The position numbers and the translations under genes were made by a program. Below the pieces are notes generated by a model that was not told the DNA's origin, searched no databases, and worked only from the letters and a program-made list of their open reading frames with translations. Shown in pieces: positions 9,594 through 16,460 of a stretch of DNA of 22,643 nt (position 1 is the stretch's first letter; each line of letters begins with the position of its first letter). This stretch comes from Saccharothrix sp. ST-888 (lineage in GTDB: Bacteria; Actinomycetota; Actinomycetes; Streptomycetales; Streptomycetaceae), in contig NZ_JYJF01000115.1 of assembly GCF_000955975.1 (NCBI RefSeq), positions 1 to 22,643 on the forward strand, read 5' to 3'.

Positions 9594-9648
9594 ACGGGCC
9601 CGCTCCCCCATCGCTGGGAGAGCGGGCCCGTCACACACCTAAAGGTGT
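9594..9648 (-). terminator. Terminator of the rpoA-rplQ unit
   Basis: A 12-bp perfect inverted repeat (9594-9605 with 9620-9631), extendable by CCC/GGG inside, is followed on the minus strand by a T/C-rich stretch. A smaller ACACCT-AA-AGGTGT repeat (9635-9648) touches the rplQ stop codon. Position and strength argue for termination before truA, although truA's own promoter was not identified. Confidence 0.78.
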
Positions 9649-10118
9649 CAGGCGTTCTCGACCTCGGCGGTCTCGGTGGCCTGGGCCGCAGCCTCGTCGG
9701 CCTCCTTGACGGCGCGCTTGGTGGCGCCCTCGGCCTCGCCGACGGCGGTCTGCGCGACGGTCAGCGCCTCGACCAGCTCGATCACGGCCATCGGGGCGTT
9801 GTCGCCACGACGGGGACCGATCTTGGTGATACGGGTGTAACCACCCGGGCGGTTCTCGTAGCGCGGCGCGATCTCGGTGAAGAGGGTGTGCAGCACCGAG
9901 ACGTCGGTGATGGTCTTGCGAACCAGGCGACGGTTGTGGATGTCGCCCTTCTTCGCCTTGGTGATCAGCTTCTCCGCCAGCGGGCGCATCCGACGGGCCT
10001 TGGCCTCGGTCGTGGTGATGCGGCCGTACTGGAACAGCTCCCGGCACAGACCGGCGAGCAGCAGCGGCTCGTGGTGCGGGCCGCCGCCGAGGCGGGCACC
10101 CTTGGTGGGACGCGGCAT
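9648..10118 (-). CDS. rplQ: 50S ribosomal protein L17
   Basis: Large-subunit protein near the exit tunnel. The 156-residue product begins MPRPTKGARLGGGPHHEPLLL and shows GRITTTEAKARRMRPLAEKL and a family match to about residue 118; the remaining roughly 38 residues are an Ala/Glu-rich acidic tail, usual in actinobacteria and absent from the shorter E. coli protein. ATG at 10116-10118 follows AGGAG with good spacing. It lies 125 bases after rpoA. Confidence 0.97.
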   Translation of the reverse strand: MPRPTKGARLGGGPHHEPLLLAGLCRELFQYGRITTTEAKARRMRPLAEKLITKAKKGDIHNRRLVRKTITDVSVLHTLFTEIAPRYENRPGGYTRITKIGPRRGDNAPMAVIELVEALTVAQTAVGEAEGATKRAVKEADEAAAQATETAEVENA

Positions 10119-10243
10119 GGGATTTCTCCTTGGATCTCCGACTGCGGCCGTATCAGGTACCGCAGCGGGCGTACGGGCACGGTGCCCGTACGACTTGCAT
10201 GGATCGGGGGCGACCCGTGGCGAGTCGCCCCCGACTCAAACTC
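10119..10243 (-). promoter_or_regulatory. Structured rpoA-rplQ spacer with two strong hairpins
   Basis: Just after the rpoA stop is a perfect 11-bp stem (10204-10214 with 10224-10234, nine-base loop). Next is a palindrome centred on 10181 (10170-10180 with 10182-10192), giving a 10-bp stem with a three-base loop. A weaker CTGCGG/CCGCAG pair follows towards rplQ. Neither strong stem has a T-run. They could be partial terminators or RNA-stability elements that lower rplQ output relative to rpoA or protect the rpoA mRNA end. Confidence 0.55.
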
Positions 10244-11266
10244 TTAGTACTGCTCGGTCTCCGCGTAGCCCTGGTCGTCCAGGTCGTCGGCGCCGAAGGC
10301 GTCGGCGGCAGCGGTCGGGTCGAACCCGGGCGGGCTGTCCTTGAGGGCCAGGCCCATGCCGGCCAGCTTCGCCTTGACCTCGTCGATCGACTTCGCACCG
10401 AAGTTGCGGATGTCGAGCAGGTCGGCCTCGGAGCGGGCGACGAGCTCACCCACGGTGTGGATGCCCTCGCGCTTGAGGCAGTTGTACGACCGAACGGTGA
10501 GCTCCAGCTCCTCGATCGGCAGCGCCAGGTCGGCGGCCAGGGCGGCGTCCGTCGGGGACGGGCCCATGTCGATGCCCTCGGCGTCGATGTTCAGCTCGCG
10601 GGCGAGACCGAACAGCTCCACCAGGGTCTTGCCGGCCGAGGCCATGGCGTCACGCGGGCGCATGGCGGGCTTGGTCTCGACGTCGACGATCAGCTTGTCG
10701 AAGTCGGTCCGCTGCTCGACACGGGTGGCCTCGACCTTGTAGGTGACCTTCAGCACGGGGCTGTAGATCGAGTCGACCGGGATGCGGCCGATCTCCTGGC
10801 CGGAAGCCTTGTTCTGCACGGCGGAGACGTAGCCGCGACCGCGCTCGACGGTCAGCTCCATCTCCAGCTTGCCCTTGCCGTTCAGGGTGGCGAGGACCAG
10901 CTCGGGGTTGTGCACCTCGACACCGGCCGGGGGCGCGATGTCGGCGGCGGTGACCACACCGGGGCCCTGCTTGCGCAGGTACATCACGACCGGCTCGTCG
11001 TGCTCCGAGGAGACGACCAGCTGCTTGATGTTCAGGATGAGGTCGGTAACGTCCTCCTTGACGCCCGGCACGGTGGTGAACTCGTGCAGGACACCGTCGA
11101 TCCGGATGCTGGTGACAGCAGCGCCGGGGATCGAGGAGAGGAGCGTACGGCGGAGCGAGTTGCCGAGGGTGTAGCCGAAGCCCGGCTCCAGCGGCTCGAT
11201 CACGAACCGCGAGCGGAATTCATCGACGACCTCTTCGGTCAGCGAGGGACGCTGAGCGATCAGCAT
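10244..11266 (-). CDS. rpoA: DNA-directed RNA polymerase subunit alpha
   Basis: Alpha dimer starts RNA polymerase assembly; its C-terminal domain contacts UP-element DNA and activators. The 340-residue product starts MLIAQRPSLTEEVV. The N-terminal dimerisation domain (about 1-230) includes EPGFGYTLGNSLRRTLLSS; the C-terminal domain (about 245-315) has VRSYNCLKREG, with Arg259, Asn262 and Lys265 at the DNA-contact places; an acidic actinobacterial tail ends in ETEQY. ATG at 11264-11266 follows GGAGG at normal spacing; a frame open ten codons further up is not needed. It is preceded by a strong hairpin after rpsK. Confidence 0.98.
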   Translation of the reverse strand: MLIAQRPSLTEEVVDEFRSRFVIEPLEPGFGYTLGNSLRRTLLSSIPGAAVTSIRIDGVLHEFTTVPGVKEDVTDLILNIKQLVVSSEHDEPVVMYLRKQGPGVVTAADIAPPAGVEVHNPELVLATLNGKGKLEMELTVERGRGYVSAVQNKASGQEIGRIPVDSIYSPVLKVTYKVEATRVEQRTDFDKLIVDVETKPAMRPRDAMASAGKTLVELFGLARELNIDAEGIDMGPSPTDAALAADLALPIEELELTVRSYNCLKREGIHTVGELVARSEADLLDIRNFGAKSIDEVKAKLAGMGLALKDSPPGFDPTAAADAFGADDLDDQGYAETEQY

Positions 11267-11393
11267 GAGAGGTATTCCTCCAGTTGTCTTCGGCACCCAC
11301 TATTTGATGCCGACAGGACCAAGAGTACGGGGTCCTGTGTGGAACAGGACCCCGTACCGGGTTGAACTCGACTACGTGCCCGAAGGCGCTGCG
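11267..11393 (-). promoter_or_regulatory. rpsK-rpoA spacer: terminator/attenuator-like hairpin with competing arm
   Basis: A perfect 14-bp stem (11325-11338 with 11344-11357, loop GTGGA) lies 36 bases after the rpsK stop. The 8-base word ACAGGACC at 11313-11320 can instead pair with GGTCCTGT at 11331-11338, which is part of the first stem, so the two structures exclude each other. A short GAGG/CCTC pairing covers the rpoA ribosome-binding site. The stem alone would be a terminator; the competing arm suggests an attenuator. Function is inferred. Confidence 0.6.
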
Positions 11394-11801
11394 TCAGACG
11401 CGGCGGCGCTTCGGCGGACGGCAGCCGTTGTGCGGGGTGGGGGTGACGTCCTGGATCGAACCCACCTCCAGGCCGGTGGCCTGGAGCGAGCGGATCGCGG
11501 TCTCGCGGCCGGAGCCCGGACCCTTGACGAAGACGTCGACCTTGCGCATGCCGTGCTCCTGCGCGCGACGGGCAGCGGCCTCAGCGGCCATCTGCGCGGC
11601 GAACGGGGTGGACTTGCGCGAGCCCTTGAAGCCGACGTGGCCGGCGGAGGCCCAGGAGATCACGTTGCCCGCGGGGTCGGTGATCGAAACGATGGTGTTG
11701 TTGAACGTGCTCTTGATGTGCGCGTGGCCGTGAGCGACGTTCTTCTTTTCCTTGCGGCGGATCTTCTTCGCGCCGGCAGCCTGACGACCCTTGGGGGGCA
11801 T
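11394..11801 (-). CDS. rpsK: 30S ribosomal protein S11
   Basis: Small-subunit platform protein near the mRNA exit. The 135-residue product has the S11 signature: NVAHGHAHIKSTFNNTIVSI, WASAGHVGFKGSRKSTPFAAQ, FVKGPGSGRETAIRSLQA and the tail DVTPTPHNGCRPPKRRRV. ATG at 11799-11801 follows AGGAG. It is the last gene before the hairpin that separates it from rpoA. Confidence 0.98.
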   Translation of the reverse strand: MPPKGRQAAGAKKIRRKEKKNVAHGHAHIKSTFNNTIVSITDPAGNVISWASAGHVGFKGSRKSTPFAAQMAAEAAARRAQEHGMRKVDVFVKGPGSGRETAIRSLQATGLEVGSIQDVTPTPHNGCRPPKRRRV

Positions 11802-11828
11802 AAGTCTGTTCTCCTACTGAGGTGGTCG

Positions 11829-11874
11829 GTCCGCTAACCCGCGGGCCGGAGGGATGTCCGGTTAACGGGCGGAC
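11829..11874 (-). other. Imperfect hairpin in the rpsM-rpsK spacer
   Basis: GTCCGC (11829-11834) pairs with GCGGAC (11869-11874) and, inside it, TAACC (11835-11839) with GGTTA (11860-11864). A further CCGGA/TCCGG pair sits at the top. It reaches into the rpsM stop codon. It may be an mRNA stability or processing element; no function can be read from the sequence. Confidence 0.4.
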
Positions 11875-12254
11875 TACTTCTTGCCCGGCTTCTTCTTGCC
11901 GGCAATCGCGCGACGCGGGCCCTTGCGGGTACGCGCGTTGGTGTGGGTGCGCTGACCGCGGACCGGGAGGCCACGGCGGTGACGCAGACCCTCGTAGCAG
12001 CCGATCTCGACCTTGCGGCGGATGTCGGCGGCGACCTCACGGCGGAGGTCACCCTCGACCGTGAAGTTGGCGTCGATCCACTTCTGCAGCTTGACGAGGT
12101 CGTCCTCGGTGATGTCGCGGACGCGGACGTCCGGGTTCACACCGGTCTCGGCCAGCGTCTGCTGGGCGCGGGTACGGCCGATGCCGTAGACGTAGGTGAG
12201 GGCGATCTCGATCCGCTTTTCACGGGGGAGATCAACGCCGGCGAGGCGTGCCAT
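11874..12254 (-). CDS. rpsM: 30S ribosomal protein S13
   Basis: Small-subunit head protein making a bridge to the large subunit and touching tRNAs. The 126-residue product reads MARLAGVDLPREKRIEIALTY at its start, then YGIGRTRA, CYEGLRHRRGLPVRGQRT and a basic tail KKKPGKK. ATG at 12252-12254 has AGGAG six bases upstream. Another ATG overlaps at 12256-12258 but is out of frame. It is separated from rpmJ by 174 bases with hairpins. Confidence 0.98.
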   Translation of the reverse strand: MARLAGVDLPREKRIEIALTYVYGIGRTRAQQTLAETGVNPDVRVRDITEDDLVKLQKWIDANFTVEGDLRREVAADIRRKVEIGCYEGLRHRRGLPVRGQRTHTNARTRKGPRRAIAGKKKPGKK

Positions 12255-12428
12255 TCATGGCTCCTGTGTTTCTTCAGAGGTCTTACGCGCCGCCTACTCC
12301 GACATCTCTCGGTGTGGGAGCCCCGGCCTCTGACCGGGGGTGGCAGTCCAGCCTCTCGGCTGGATCGGACGGCCCGCTTATGACGTTTTCGCGTCGCGCG
12401 AAGTACTACGAGAAATGCTGGGGAGAGA
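12255..12428 (-). promoter_or_regulatory. rpmJ-rpsM spacer with tandem hairpins
   Basis: No gene is seen here. In minus-strand order: TTCGCG-CGA-CGCGAA (12402-12388), a 7-bp stem with a GAGA (GNRA) tetraloop (12364-12347), and a 6-bp CCCCGG/CCGGGG stem (12339-12321). It may be a leader of rpsM or a processing site. I could not identify a firm promoter. Confidence 0.4.
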
Positions 12429-12542
12429 TCAGCCCTGGCGCTGCTTGTGGCGCAGGTTGTCGCAGATCACCATGACCCGACCGTGGCGGCGGATCACCTT
12501 GCACTTGTCGCAGATCTTCTTGACGCTCGGCTTGACCTTCAT
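12429..12542 (-). CDS. rpmJ: 50S ribosomal protein L36 (zinc-binding form)
   Basis: The smallest large-subunit protein, 37 residues. It starts MKVKPSVKKI and carries the complete zinc set Cys11, Cys14, Cys27 and His32, so this is the zinc-containing (C+) type; streptomycetes often carry a second, cysteine-free paralogue elsewhere (family knowledge). ATG at 12540-12542 is preceded by GGAG. It lies 35 bases after infA, the usual infA-rpmJ-rpsM-rpsK order. Confidence 0.97.
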   Translation of the reverse strand: MKVKPSVKKICDKCKVIRRHGRVMVICDNLRHKQRQG

Positions 12543-12577
12543 GGTTCAGGTTCTCCGGGTCTAGATCTGACAGTTGC

Positions 12578-12799
12578 TTACTTGTACCGGTAGACGATCC
12601 GGCCGCGAGTCAGGTCGTAAGGGCTGAGCTCTACAACGACCCGGTCGTCCGGGAGGATGCGGATGTAGTGCATACGCATCTTGCCGCTGATATGCGCGAG
12701 GACCTTGTGACCGTTCTGCAGCTCGACCTTGAACATGGCGTTCGGAAGAGACTCGATCACGGTGCCCTCGATCTCAATGGCGCCTTGCTTCTTTGCCAT
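12578..12799 (-). CDS. infA: Translation initiation factor IF-1
   Basis: Binds the A site of the 30S subunit during initiation. The 73-residue product is a single OB-fold: MAKKQGAIEIEGTVIESLPN, then FKVELQNGHKVLAHISGKMR and VVVELSPYDLTRGRI. Length is typical. The start ATG at 12797-12799 is set by the universal MAKK-type N-terminus; the open frame continues 24 codons upstream but without a conserved sequence. AAGGTGG lies upstream. First gene of its unit, after a leader of over 100 bases. Confidence 0.98.
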   Translation of the reverse strand: MAKKQGAIEIEGTVIESLPNAMFKVELQNGHKVLAHISGKMRMHYIRILPDDRVVVELSPYDLTRGRIVYRYK

Positions 12800-12969
12800 G
12801 AACTGCGAGATCCACCTTCCGGGGCCGGCTACCGCATGCGGCACGCTCGTGCGAGCCTGGGTCCACCCCACCCCAACCAGGGACTAGCCCTGTGGGAAGA
12901 GGGCGTGCCGAAGCACGCTACGAGTGAGCCGACGCACCATCGTAAACCAAGCACCGCACCAAGACGAAA
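12800..12969 (-). promoter_or_regulatory. infA promoter/leader region with UUCG hairpin
   Basis: TACGAT (12939-12944, minus strand) is a candidate -10, with TTCGTC 18 bases further up as a poor -35. Downstream, GCGTGC-TTCG-GCACGC (12918-12903) is a C(UUCG)G hairpin; CAGGG/CCCTG (12878-12892) and GCTCG/CGAGC pairings follow. The UUCG hairpin could also end mscL transcripts. The promoter call is weak. Confidence 0.4.
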
Positions 12970-13395
12970 TCAGCGCTGCGGGGCGTAGGCCAGCGGCTCC
13001 ACGTGCGCGGTGCACGCCGAGCAGCGGCGGGCCGCCTCGGGGATCTCGGTCAGGCACTCGGGGCAGGGGCGCTTGGCCACCTTGGGCTTCTTGGGCAGGT
13101 AGCGGGCGGTCGCCCTGGTGACCGGGAGCACCACGCAGAAGTACAGCACCGCCGCGGTCATCACGAAGGCGATCAGCACGTTGAGGAACTGGCCGTACGG
13201 GAAGGTGACGTCCATCACCGTGAACTTGTAGCTGCTGAAGTCCCCGGCCGCACCGACCACCACACCCACCAGCGGGGTGAGGAAGGCCGAGACGAAGCCG
13301 GTCACCACCGCGGTGAAGGCCGCACCGATGACGACACCGACCGCCATGTCGATGACGTTGCCGCGCATCATGAAATCGCGGAAGCCCTTGAGCAC
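12970..13395 (-). CDS. mscL: Large-conductance mechanosensitive channel (MscL) with C-terminal zinc ribbon
   Basis: Tension-gated membrane pore that releases solutes on osmotic downshock. The 141-residue product starts MLKGFRDFMMRGNVIDMAVG, the MscL amphipathic N-terminus, then has a first span (about 16-48), a short loop with VTFPYGQFLN and a second span (about 70-92). Instead of the E. coli helical bundle, the cytosolic tail carries CPEC (111-114) and CSAC (125-128), a four-cysteine zinc ribbon known in part of the family. GTG start at 13393-13395 with AAAGGGG upstream. It sits between map and infA, with a terminator before it; the gene has no known link to its translational neighbours. Confidence 0.9.
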   Translation of the reverse strand: MLKGFRDFMMRGNVIDMAVGVVIGAAFTAVVTGFVSAFLTPLVGVVVGAAGDFSSYKFTVMDVTFPYGQFLNVLIAFVMTAAVLYFCVVLPVTRATARYLPKKPKVAKRPCPECLTEIPEAARRCSACTAHVEPLAYAPQR

Positions 13396-13471
13396 TGCTG
13401 TCCCCTTTGTCCTGTCCTACCGACCTGCGCTGACCAAGCCTGGGAGCATATCAGCCGCAAAATAGGACAAA

Positions 13472-13499
13472 GGGCCTGGCGGCATCGGCCACCAGGCCC
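13472..13499 (-). terminator. Terminator of map
   Basis: A 12-bp stem with one G-T pair closes a CGAT loop (13472-13483 with 13488-13499). On the minus strand it is followed by TTTGTCCTATTTT, a T-rich tail. It starts 17 bases after the map stop. It separates map from mscL. Confidence 0.85.
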
Positions 13500-13515
13500 C
13501 TGACGGGCCGTCGGA

Positions 13516-14355
13516 TCAGGCGAGGGGGTCCGGAGCTGCGGTGATACCCAGCTTCGCGAGTTCGGCCCGGCCGCCGTCGAAGGCGGTGAGGACCAGCGGG
13601 CCCTGCTCGGTGACGGCCACCGAGTGCTCCCAGTGCGCGGCCCAGGTGCCGTCGTTGGTGACGACCGTCCAGTCGTCCTCCAGGATCGCGGTGTGCGGGG
13701 TGCCGAGCGAGACCATCGGCTCGATCGCCAGCACGGTGCCGGGGATCAGCTTGACGCCCCTGCCCCGGCGGCCCTCGACGTAGTTCAGCACGTGCGGCTC
13801 CATGTGCATCGCCGTGCCGATGCCGTGGCCGCCGTACCCCTCGGTGATGCCCCACTTGCCCTTCGGGGGCAGCGGCTGACGGCGGATGAAGCCCTCGATC
13901 GCCTTGGAGACCTCGACCAGCCGGTTGCCCTTCTTCATCTGCGCGATGCCGGCCCACATCGAGCCCTCGGTGACCCGGCTGAGCATCGCCACCTCGGGGC
14001 GGACCTCGCCGACCGGGACGGAGATGGCCGCGTCGCCGTGCCAGCCGTCCACGATCGCGCCGCAGTCGATCGAGATCAGGTCGCCCTCCTGCAGCACCCG
14101 GTCGCCGGGGATGCCGTGCACCACCTCGTTGTTGACCGAGGCGCAGATCACGCCCGGGAACCAGAGGCCGCCGTGGTCGGCGCGGAAGTTCGAGGTGGCA
14201 CCGTGCGAGGTGATGACCTTGTCCGCGATGTCGTTGAGCTCGCCCGTGGTGATGCCGGGGGCGACCGCCTCCCGGCAGGCCTTGAGCGCTTCGGCGACGA
14301 CCAGCCCGGCCGCCCGCATCTTCGCGATCTGCTCGGGGGTCTTGATCTCCACCAT
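13516..14355 (-). CDS. map: Methionine aminopeptidase, type I
   Basis: Removes the N-terminal methionine from new proteins. The 279-residue product has the pita-bread fold signatures and all five metal ligands: Asp97 (ISIDCG), Asp108 (WHGDAA), His177 (GYGGHGIG), Glu212 (LAIEPM) and Glu243 (HWEHS), plus His80 (VVHGIPG). Start ATG at 14353-14355 (MVEIKTPEQI) has GGAAGG upstream; codons above it lack conservation. In many bacteria it is co-transcribed with adk; here a strong hairpin stands between them. Confidence 0.97.
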   Translation of the reverse strand: MVEIKTPEQIAKMRAAGLVVAEALKACREAVAPGITTGELNDIADKVITSHGATSNFRADHGGLWFPGVICASVNNEVVHGIPGDRVLQEGDLISIDCGAIVDGWHGDAAISVPVGEVRPEVAMLSRVTEGSMWAGIAQMKKGNRLVEVSKAIEGFIRRQPLPPKGKWGITEGYGGHGIGTAMHMEPHVLNYVEGRRGRGVKLIPGTVLAIEPMVSLGTPHTAILEDDWTVVTNDGTWAAHWEHSVAVTEQGPLVLTAFDGGRAELAKLGITAAPDPLA

Positions 14356-14383
14356 CTGGTCACGCCTTCCACTGTTCGTCGCG

Positions 14384-14403
14384 CGCCCGGTCCTTGCCGG
14401 GCG
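14384..14403 (-). other. Hairpin in the map leader
   Basis: CGCCCGG (14384-14390) pairs with CCGGGCG (14397-14403) across a six-base loop, 28 bases upstream of the map start. It would be within the map 5' leader if transcription starts in the short space after the adk terminator. Role unknown. Confidence 0.35.
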
Positions 14404-14430
14404 GCCGTGCACTCATTCCACCGTACGACG

Positions 14431-14474
14431 CCGTACGGCCGCGGTACCCCGTCAGGGGCTCCGCGGCCGTACGG
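14431..14474 (-). terminator. Terminator of secY-adk
   Basis: A perfect 14-bp inverted repeat (14431-14444 with 14461-14474) with an inner CCCC-GTCA-GGGG stem. It begins 16 bases after the adk stop. Lacks a T-run but is among the strongest stems in the window. Implies map has its own promoter or is expressed by readthrough. Confidence 0.78.
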
Positions 14475-14490
14475 ACCGGCTGCTCTTCGG

Positions 14491-15150
14491 TCAGCCGTTC
14501 TTCTTCTGCTCCAGGGCGGCGACCGCGCGCTCGGTCACCTCGTCCACCTTGCCCAGCGCCGGGATGGTCACCAGGACACCCTGCTGTGCGTAGTAGTCGA
14601 TGATCGGCTCGGTCTCCGTGTGGTAGACCTCCAGCCGGGTCCGCACCTTGTCCTCGGTGTCGTCCGAGCGCTGGTACAGCTCGCCGCCGCACTCGTCGCA
14701 GACGTCCTCGGTCTTCGGCGGGTTGTAGATCACGTGGTAGACGTGACCGCCGTCGTTGCGGCACAGCCGGCGGCCGGCGATCCGCTTGACGACCTCGTCC
14801 TCGGAGACCTCCAGATCGAGCACGCCGTCCAGGGCGATGCCCTGCTCGGTCAGGAACTCGTCCAGTGCCTTGGCCTGGCCCAGGTTGCGCGGGAAGCCGT
14901 CCAGCAGGAAGCCGTGGGCGGCGTCCGGCTGCAGCATCCGGTCCTTGGCCATGCCGATGGTGACCTCATCCGGTACCAGGCGGCCCTCGTTCATGTACGC
15001 CTTCGCCTCGAGCCCCAGCGGGGTGCCCTGGCTGATGTTGGCGCGGAACAGGTCACCGGTGGAGATGTGGGGGATGGACAGGGTCTTGGCGAGCACGTGC
15101 GCCTGAGTACCCTTCCCGGCCCCGGGAGGTCCGACGAGGACGATACGCAT
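14491..15150 (-). CDS. adk: Adenylate kinase
   Basis: Interconverts ATP+AMP and 2 ADP. The 219-residue product has the P-loop GPPGAGKGT (7-15), ISTGDLFR and LLDGFPRN. It is the long form with a lid domain; the lid keeps Cys130, Cys151 and Cys154 but has Asp133 where many zinc forms have the fourth cysteine, so metal binding is open. ATG at 15148-15150 shares one base with the secY stop (TGATG), pointing to translational coupling. The secY-adk order is usual. Confidence 0.98.
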   Translation of the reverse strand: MRIVLVGPPGAGKGTQAHVLAKTLSIPHISTGDLFRANISQGTPLGLEAKAYMNEGRLVPDEVTIGMAKDRMLQPDAAHGFLLDGFPRNLGQAKALDEFLTEQGIALDGVLDLEVSEDEVVKRIAGRRLCRNDGGHVYHVIYNPPKTEDVCDECGGELYQRSDDTEDKVRTRLEVYHTETEPIIDYYAQQGVLVTIPALGKVDEVTERAVAALEQKKNG

Positions 15151-16460
15151 CAGCGGAGGAACCCTTCGTAATTACGCTGCTGGAGCTGGCTCTCGATCTG
15201 CTTCACAGTTTCGAGTCCGACGCCGACGACGATGAGGACGCTGGTGCCGCCGAACGGGAAGTTGGTCTGCTGTCCGAAGGCGACCAGGGCGATCATCGGG
15301 ATCAACGCGATCAGGCCCAGGTAGAGCGCACCTGGCCACGTGATACGGGTCAGCACGTAGTTAAGGTACTCGGCCGTCGGGCGGCCTGCCCGGATACCCG
15401 GGATGAACCCACCATACTTCTTCATGTTGTCGGCAACTTCTTCGGGGTTGAAGGAGATGGCGACGTAGAAGAAGGCGAAGAACACGATCAGCACGAAGTA
15501 CGTGACCATGTAGATCGGGTGGTCACCCTTGACGAAGTTGGTGCGGATCCAGGTCGCCCAGCCCGCCTGGCTGTTGGTCAGCTGGACCACCAGCGCCGGG
15601 ATGTAGAGCAGCGACGAGGCGAAGATGACCGGGATGACACCGGCCTGGTTCACCTTCAGCGGGATGTACGTCGAGGTGCCGCCGAAGGCGCGGCGGCCGA
15701 TCATGCGCTTCGCGTACTGGACCGGGATCCGACGCTGGGCCTGCTCGACGAAGATGACCAGGACGACCACGACGACGCCGACCAGGATGACGCTGAAGAA
15801 CTCGCCCCAGCCGCCGAACAGCTTGCCGGACTGCTTGATCGCCCACATCGAGCCCGGGAAGCCGGCCGCGATGGAGGTGAAGATCAGGATGGACATGCCG
15901 TTGCCGATGCCGCGGTCGGTGATCAGCTCACCCAGCCACATGATCACGGTGGTGCCGGCGGTCATCGTGATGACCATGACCGCGATCCGGAAGATCGACT
16001 GGTCCGGCACGATCTGGGTCGCGAGCGGGCAGCCGGAGAACAGCGCGCCGCTGGAGGCCGTCGCCACGATGCCGGTGCCCTGCAGCACCGCGAGCGCGAT
16101 GGTCAGGTAGCGGGTGTACTGGGTGATCTTCGCGGTGCCGGCCTGGCCCTCCTTCTTCAGCGCCTCGAGCCGCGGGATCACCACGGTGAGGAGCTGGAGG
16201 ATGATGCTGGCCGTGATGTACGGCATGATGCCGAGCGCGAAGATCGTCAGCTGCAGCAGCGCATTGCCGCTGAACAGGTTGACCAGGCCGAAGAGTCCAC
16301 TGCTCTTGGTCTGAGCCACGCACTGGTTGACGGCGACGAAGTTGACGCCCGGCACTGGGATGTGTGCGCCCAGCCGGAACAGCACCATGATGCCCAGCGT
16401 GAACAGCAGCTTTTTGCGCAGGTCGGGCGTCTGGAACGCCCGCGCGAACGCACTGAGCAC
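15150..16460 (-). CDS. secY: Preprotein translocase subunit SecY
   Basis: Pore subunit of the SecYEG translocon in the cytoplasmic membrane. The 436-residue product begins MLSAFARAFQTPDLRKKLLF, followed by many hydrophobic spans (the family has ten) and typical loops: RLGAHIPVPGVN near the plug region, ITDRGIGNGMS, YAKRMIGRRAFGG and a cytosolic GIRAGRPTAEYL. Start GTG at 16458-16460 with AGGAGG six bases away; the frame runs 40 codons further up but those lack family similarity. First gene of secY-adk, with a promoter candidate upstream. Confidence 0.98.
   Translation of the reverse strand: MLSAFARAFQTPDLRKKLLFTLGIMVLFRLGAHIPVPGVNFVAVNQCVAQTKSSGLFGLVNLFSGNALLQLTIFALGIMPYITASIILQLLTVVIPRLEALKKEGQAGTAKITQYTRYLTIALAVLQGTGIVATASSGALFSGCPLATQIVPDQSIFRIAVMVITMTAGTTVIMWLGELITDRGIGNGMSILIFTSIAAGFPGSMWAIKQSGKLFGGWGEFFSVILVGVVVVVLVIFVEQAQRRIPVQYAKRMIGRRAFGGTSTYIPLKVNQAGVIPVIFASSLLYIPALVVQLTNSQAGWATWIRTNFVKGDHPIYMVTYFVLIVFFAFFYVAISFNPEEVADNMKKYGGFIPGIRAGRPTAEYLNYVLTRITWPGALYLGLIALIPMIALVAFGQQTNFPFGGTSVLIVVGVGLETVKQIESQLQQRNYEGFLR

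Noticed and set aside
11267..11296. Ten-codon N-terminal extension of RpoA
   Set aside because: MLIAQRPSL is the conserved streptomycete start, and GGAGG is correctly spaced for the ATG at 11266.
14356..14412. Nineteen-codon N-terminal extension of Map
   Set aside because: MVEIKTPEQI is the normal type I start, with GGAAGG properly placed; the extension overlaps a leader hairpin.
14640..14765. Missing fourth cysteine in the adenylate kinase lid as a sign of a broken gene
   Set aside because: Lids with incomplete cysteine sets are found in working adenylate kinases of streptomycetes; P-loop and all other motifs are intact.
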